From Acanthornis magna (Eukaryota; Chordata; Aves; Passeriformes; Acanthizidae): a stretch of DNA of 64,000 bases. Positions 61,001 through 64,000 of this stretch are shown piece after piece. A program made the position numbers and the translations under genes. Position 1 is the first letter of the stretch. Each line of letters begins with the position of its first letter. The stretch is taken from NCBI GenBank assembly GCA_036785705.1, contig JAWUZG010000018.1:8467501-8531500 (forward strand). Direction: 5' to 3'. The notes beneath the pieces were generated by a model that saw only the letters and a list, made by a program, of their open reading frames with translations, was not told where the DNA came from and did no database searches.

Positions 61001-64000
61001 TTCTTCTAAAGTAAAAGATGGTATGATCATTCAGAGATATGATTAGGTGTTGTGCTTTGATTTCCATGCTTGCTGAAAGTCTTTAAGCTGTCCACCTTAA
61101 TACTAAACATTCAAAAATAATGAAGAAAATCTAGTTTCCAAACGTATGTATACTATAAGGACCAAAAATTAAGGAAACATGAGAAATAACTTAGGGCGGT
61201 TTCTTTAAATTATGGAAAGGAAGTAGCAAAGTTTATTTCAAGTAAAACAAAGTATTTATGGTTCAGTTTTTGTACTAGTTTATGTCAAATCAATTCAAAG
61301 TTTATCTTGTGTGTTTTAAAGAGCGACTTTCCATTAACGAGGTATATACCAAAAAAAACCCCAAAAACCTAGAAGAGCTGGCCCTTTAGTCCTTATTATC
61401 CAGGCTTTGATTCCCAGAATATATCCACGTCATGCAGTGGAAATCGGCTTAACATTTTAGAATAAGCCCTGGTGTAAGTGCTGGTATGGTGCAGTGATTG
61501 GTCAGGCCATTCCCCACTGTGTGATTAGAGTGCTCTCAGGACTCAAGCCACAATTCTGCCTGTCATTCCATTGAGTGACACCTCCTTTACATCCCAGCTG
61601 AGGCATCTTGCACCAGAGTCCTTTGAAAAAAATACTGTCACACCTTAGGTGGCAGACAGGCAGGAGAACAAGAGAATGGCTGTGGCTGCAAGACCATGCC
61701 ATGAATTCGGGTCTGAGGAGAATCCTAGGGAATGAGAGCTGATTAGCAGGCCATAGAGCCGTGGGTGAGACAAATAAGAGCTTTATGCTATAGCTTAATA
61801 GCAATAGAAAGCTTGGATATGACTAGAGGTAAATGTGATGCTGACCCGAAGTCCAGCAAATTATTTCTAATTTTTTAAAAGAAGATTCCACAAAAATCAA
61901 ATAATTCAGGTTGGACAAAACCCAAGTTTTAATGAACTATATTTCAGTTGAAGATATTTGACCTGTTCTAACACTTTATAAAATTTACAGAGACGTAAGG
62001 AGTAGATCGAAGTTCACCATCTGCTACTGTAAATAAAAACTTTTATTCTAATGATTAAAGCAAATAGGGCAGCTGTCATGACATCCCTAACACTTGATTA
62101 AATCAAAAGTCTCCAGCACCTGTAGAACTGACACATTACTGCAATCCCAACATGTGAGATTTGAGTCTGGGAGTGATAATTTTTATTCTTACTGTGAGTA
62201 GCAGAGTAAGGCATGCCAGCACTGCAGAAGACAAATTATTAAAAAACACTTATATGCTAAAATTTCTTCACCAGATAGAGACAGAGTGACAGACTGTCCT
62301 CATTAGAAGTACAAAAAATGTCCAATAATGTATTAACCTATTATTCACAAGAGAAGAGCTACTAGTTCACAGGCATAATTTCTTCACTCTTAAGGAAATA
62401 AAATCATTATTTGTGATATTCTTTTTGAAGCTACCTGAGTTGACTTTAAAAAAATTCAGAATCTCCCTTTCATGAATGGATAGAGATTTTTAAAATGAAG
62501 GTATTGGGAAATTTTTTGAAACTTGTCTTCTGTGCTTCCAAGTAATTCATCTGTTTCACAAGAGAATACCTCTCTTCTCTGAAAGTCATTGCCTAATTAA
62601 AACTCACAGTATTGTGTCCTTTCTGGTTATGGCTGACTTTTTCCAAATTGTAAGGAAAAAAGCTATATCACTATATCTGTAGAGCTTCATTTTTTACCCT
62701 GGAGATTTACTTTCAAGGAGAAGTCTGAGGAACTCATCTCACTAGATGAATGTTCAAAGCCTGTTTGAAATGCAGCCTGAGCTCAGTGAGTTTGGTTTAG
62801 TGCAGGTGCTTTTCCTGCCTCGTTACGTCCCTGATTATTTTCAGCCTCATAAGAATTTTGATATTAGTCTTTCTAAAAGAAGGTGAAATACTGGTTAGGC
62901 AGGTTCAAAACTGAAAACAGTTTTAACAGAAACGAGCCTGATTTTTCACAGACAATAGTAAGCTGTTTAAGAACGACGCTCAAATTTCAGGTAGAGACTC
63001 ATGAACTCATCACAACTGGAACAGATGGCACAGCCCATTTGCTAGTCTATTAACTTTTATAGAGCACTGAAGAATTATCATGAAATAGAAGTAATCCAGA
63101 AAACAGGGATGACTCCTGAATTAGATTAGGATGTATTTATCATTTTAATTCGATTTGAAGGGTCTTTTTATTTTGTAACACAAATGGTAAGGATACATCA
63201 GGATTTTATTCATACATGCATATATATATGTACACATATATATATATAAATAAAGTGGACAAGTCAAATAATCTTGTACTGTAGAAGATATTTATAAGCA
63301 GAACATAACCAATCCTGAGCTGTTCACATGTGAAATAATTTATGGAAGTTACAACGTGTGATTAAATGGCACTTTGAGGTAAGTAAGTTTCACCATGAAA
63401 TCACTATCAAGTTATTTAAGCTACTTTGTAACAAATATGTAAACTACCTCTATAATTCCTCCATAAAGGTTATTCCATTTTTCAATGGAATCAAGGATAA
63501 AAGATGGCTGAACTTTCCTTTTAAGCTAAGGAAAGAAAATTACTATTTTCTTGTGTGTAGAAATACATGACTAAGAAAAACTAGCTCATGAGAGGCTCCC
63601 CACTGTGTATTTCATGTTAAGTGTAATTCAAAGTCTCATTATAAATGTTTGACCCAGGGGCTGTTGCTTCCACTCAGTTGATATTCATTCACTCAATGAG
63701 CCACCTGAAAGACAATAATTTAAAAGCTGCAGTGGGATGCCTTGCTAGATAATATATTGTAAAATTATTTCTGTTTGGAGACTCATCCTTTGTTGCTCTC
63801 AACAGGAAGAAAAGTTTATATGTAAGAATGTGTATAATTTCTGAGTCACACACACTTCCATTTGTAAGGCAAAATACAACTCACAAAGCCAATTAAGCAG
63901 TCAAATAGAGGAATCATTGTGTAAATTATCAGTAATTTATAAGTGTTAACTGTCCAAAATATTTTCATAATTTTTTGCAGTGTTCAGTTACTAACTCAAA
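58089..64000. other. Non-coding host DNA, about 5.9 kb
   Basis: AT-rich, with a GC-richer patch at 58.15-58.28 kb, an AAAAAGTGTCTTCTGAAATT-like short duplication near 60.1 kb and a (TA)n/(CATATA)n stretch at about 63215-63250. No gene recognised. Confidence 0.5.

Overview
The window is vertebrate nuclear DNA from a bird, probably a passerine. It holds several CR1 LINE fragments (27.0, 29.1, 32.0-33.0 and 54.7 kb). It also holds a short element with a tRNA-Ile-like head and a CR1-like tail (57.96-58.09 kb), the architecture known from passerine TguSINE1. The species call is inference. Most of the sequence is AT-rich non-coding DNA.

The main object is a young, nearly complete endogenous gammaretrovirus-like provirus on the minus strand (1913-12346, 10,434 bp), flanked by a 5-bp TTTAA duplication. 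Its two 1,020-bp LTRs differ at only two sites by my reading. In viral order it has: 5' LTR, a tRNA-Pro primer site, a 1.6-kb repeat-rich leader, gag (551 codons, open), an in-frame UGA followed by a predicted H-type pseudoknot, pol (protease, reverse transcriptase, RNase H and integrase, all signature residues present), an env splice acceptor, a 369-codon env with a surface-type domain only, a polypurine tract and the 3' LTR. Gag and Pol look intact. Env lacks the whole transmembrane subunit.

Several provirus features are unusual. They are UGA instead of UAG at the gag-pol junction, eleven YY1-like ATGGC motifs in tandem arrays in the leader, a 31-nt A tract (viral sense) just before gag, a strong splice acceptor 10 nt before the gag start, extra nucleotides between the LTR ends and the primer sites, and pol and env that do not overlap.

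I could not identify a host gene with confidence in 1-1912 or 12352-64000. Three places have exon-like signals: 15079-15479 (minus, a possible last exon of a single-pass membrane protein), 19211-19376 (plus, a possible last exon) and a three-exon chain at 47101/47171-47212, 51605-51654 and 52630-52671 (plus), whose frames join correctly and which ends near an AATAAA. The rest is old repeats, simple repeats (including a 34-bp perfect AT palindrome at 42.9 kb), an inverted pair of an unknown interspersed repeat (25.4 and 26.9 kb) and unrecognised DNA.
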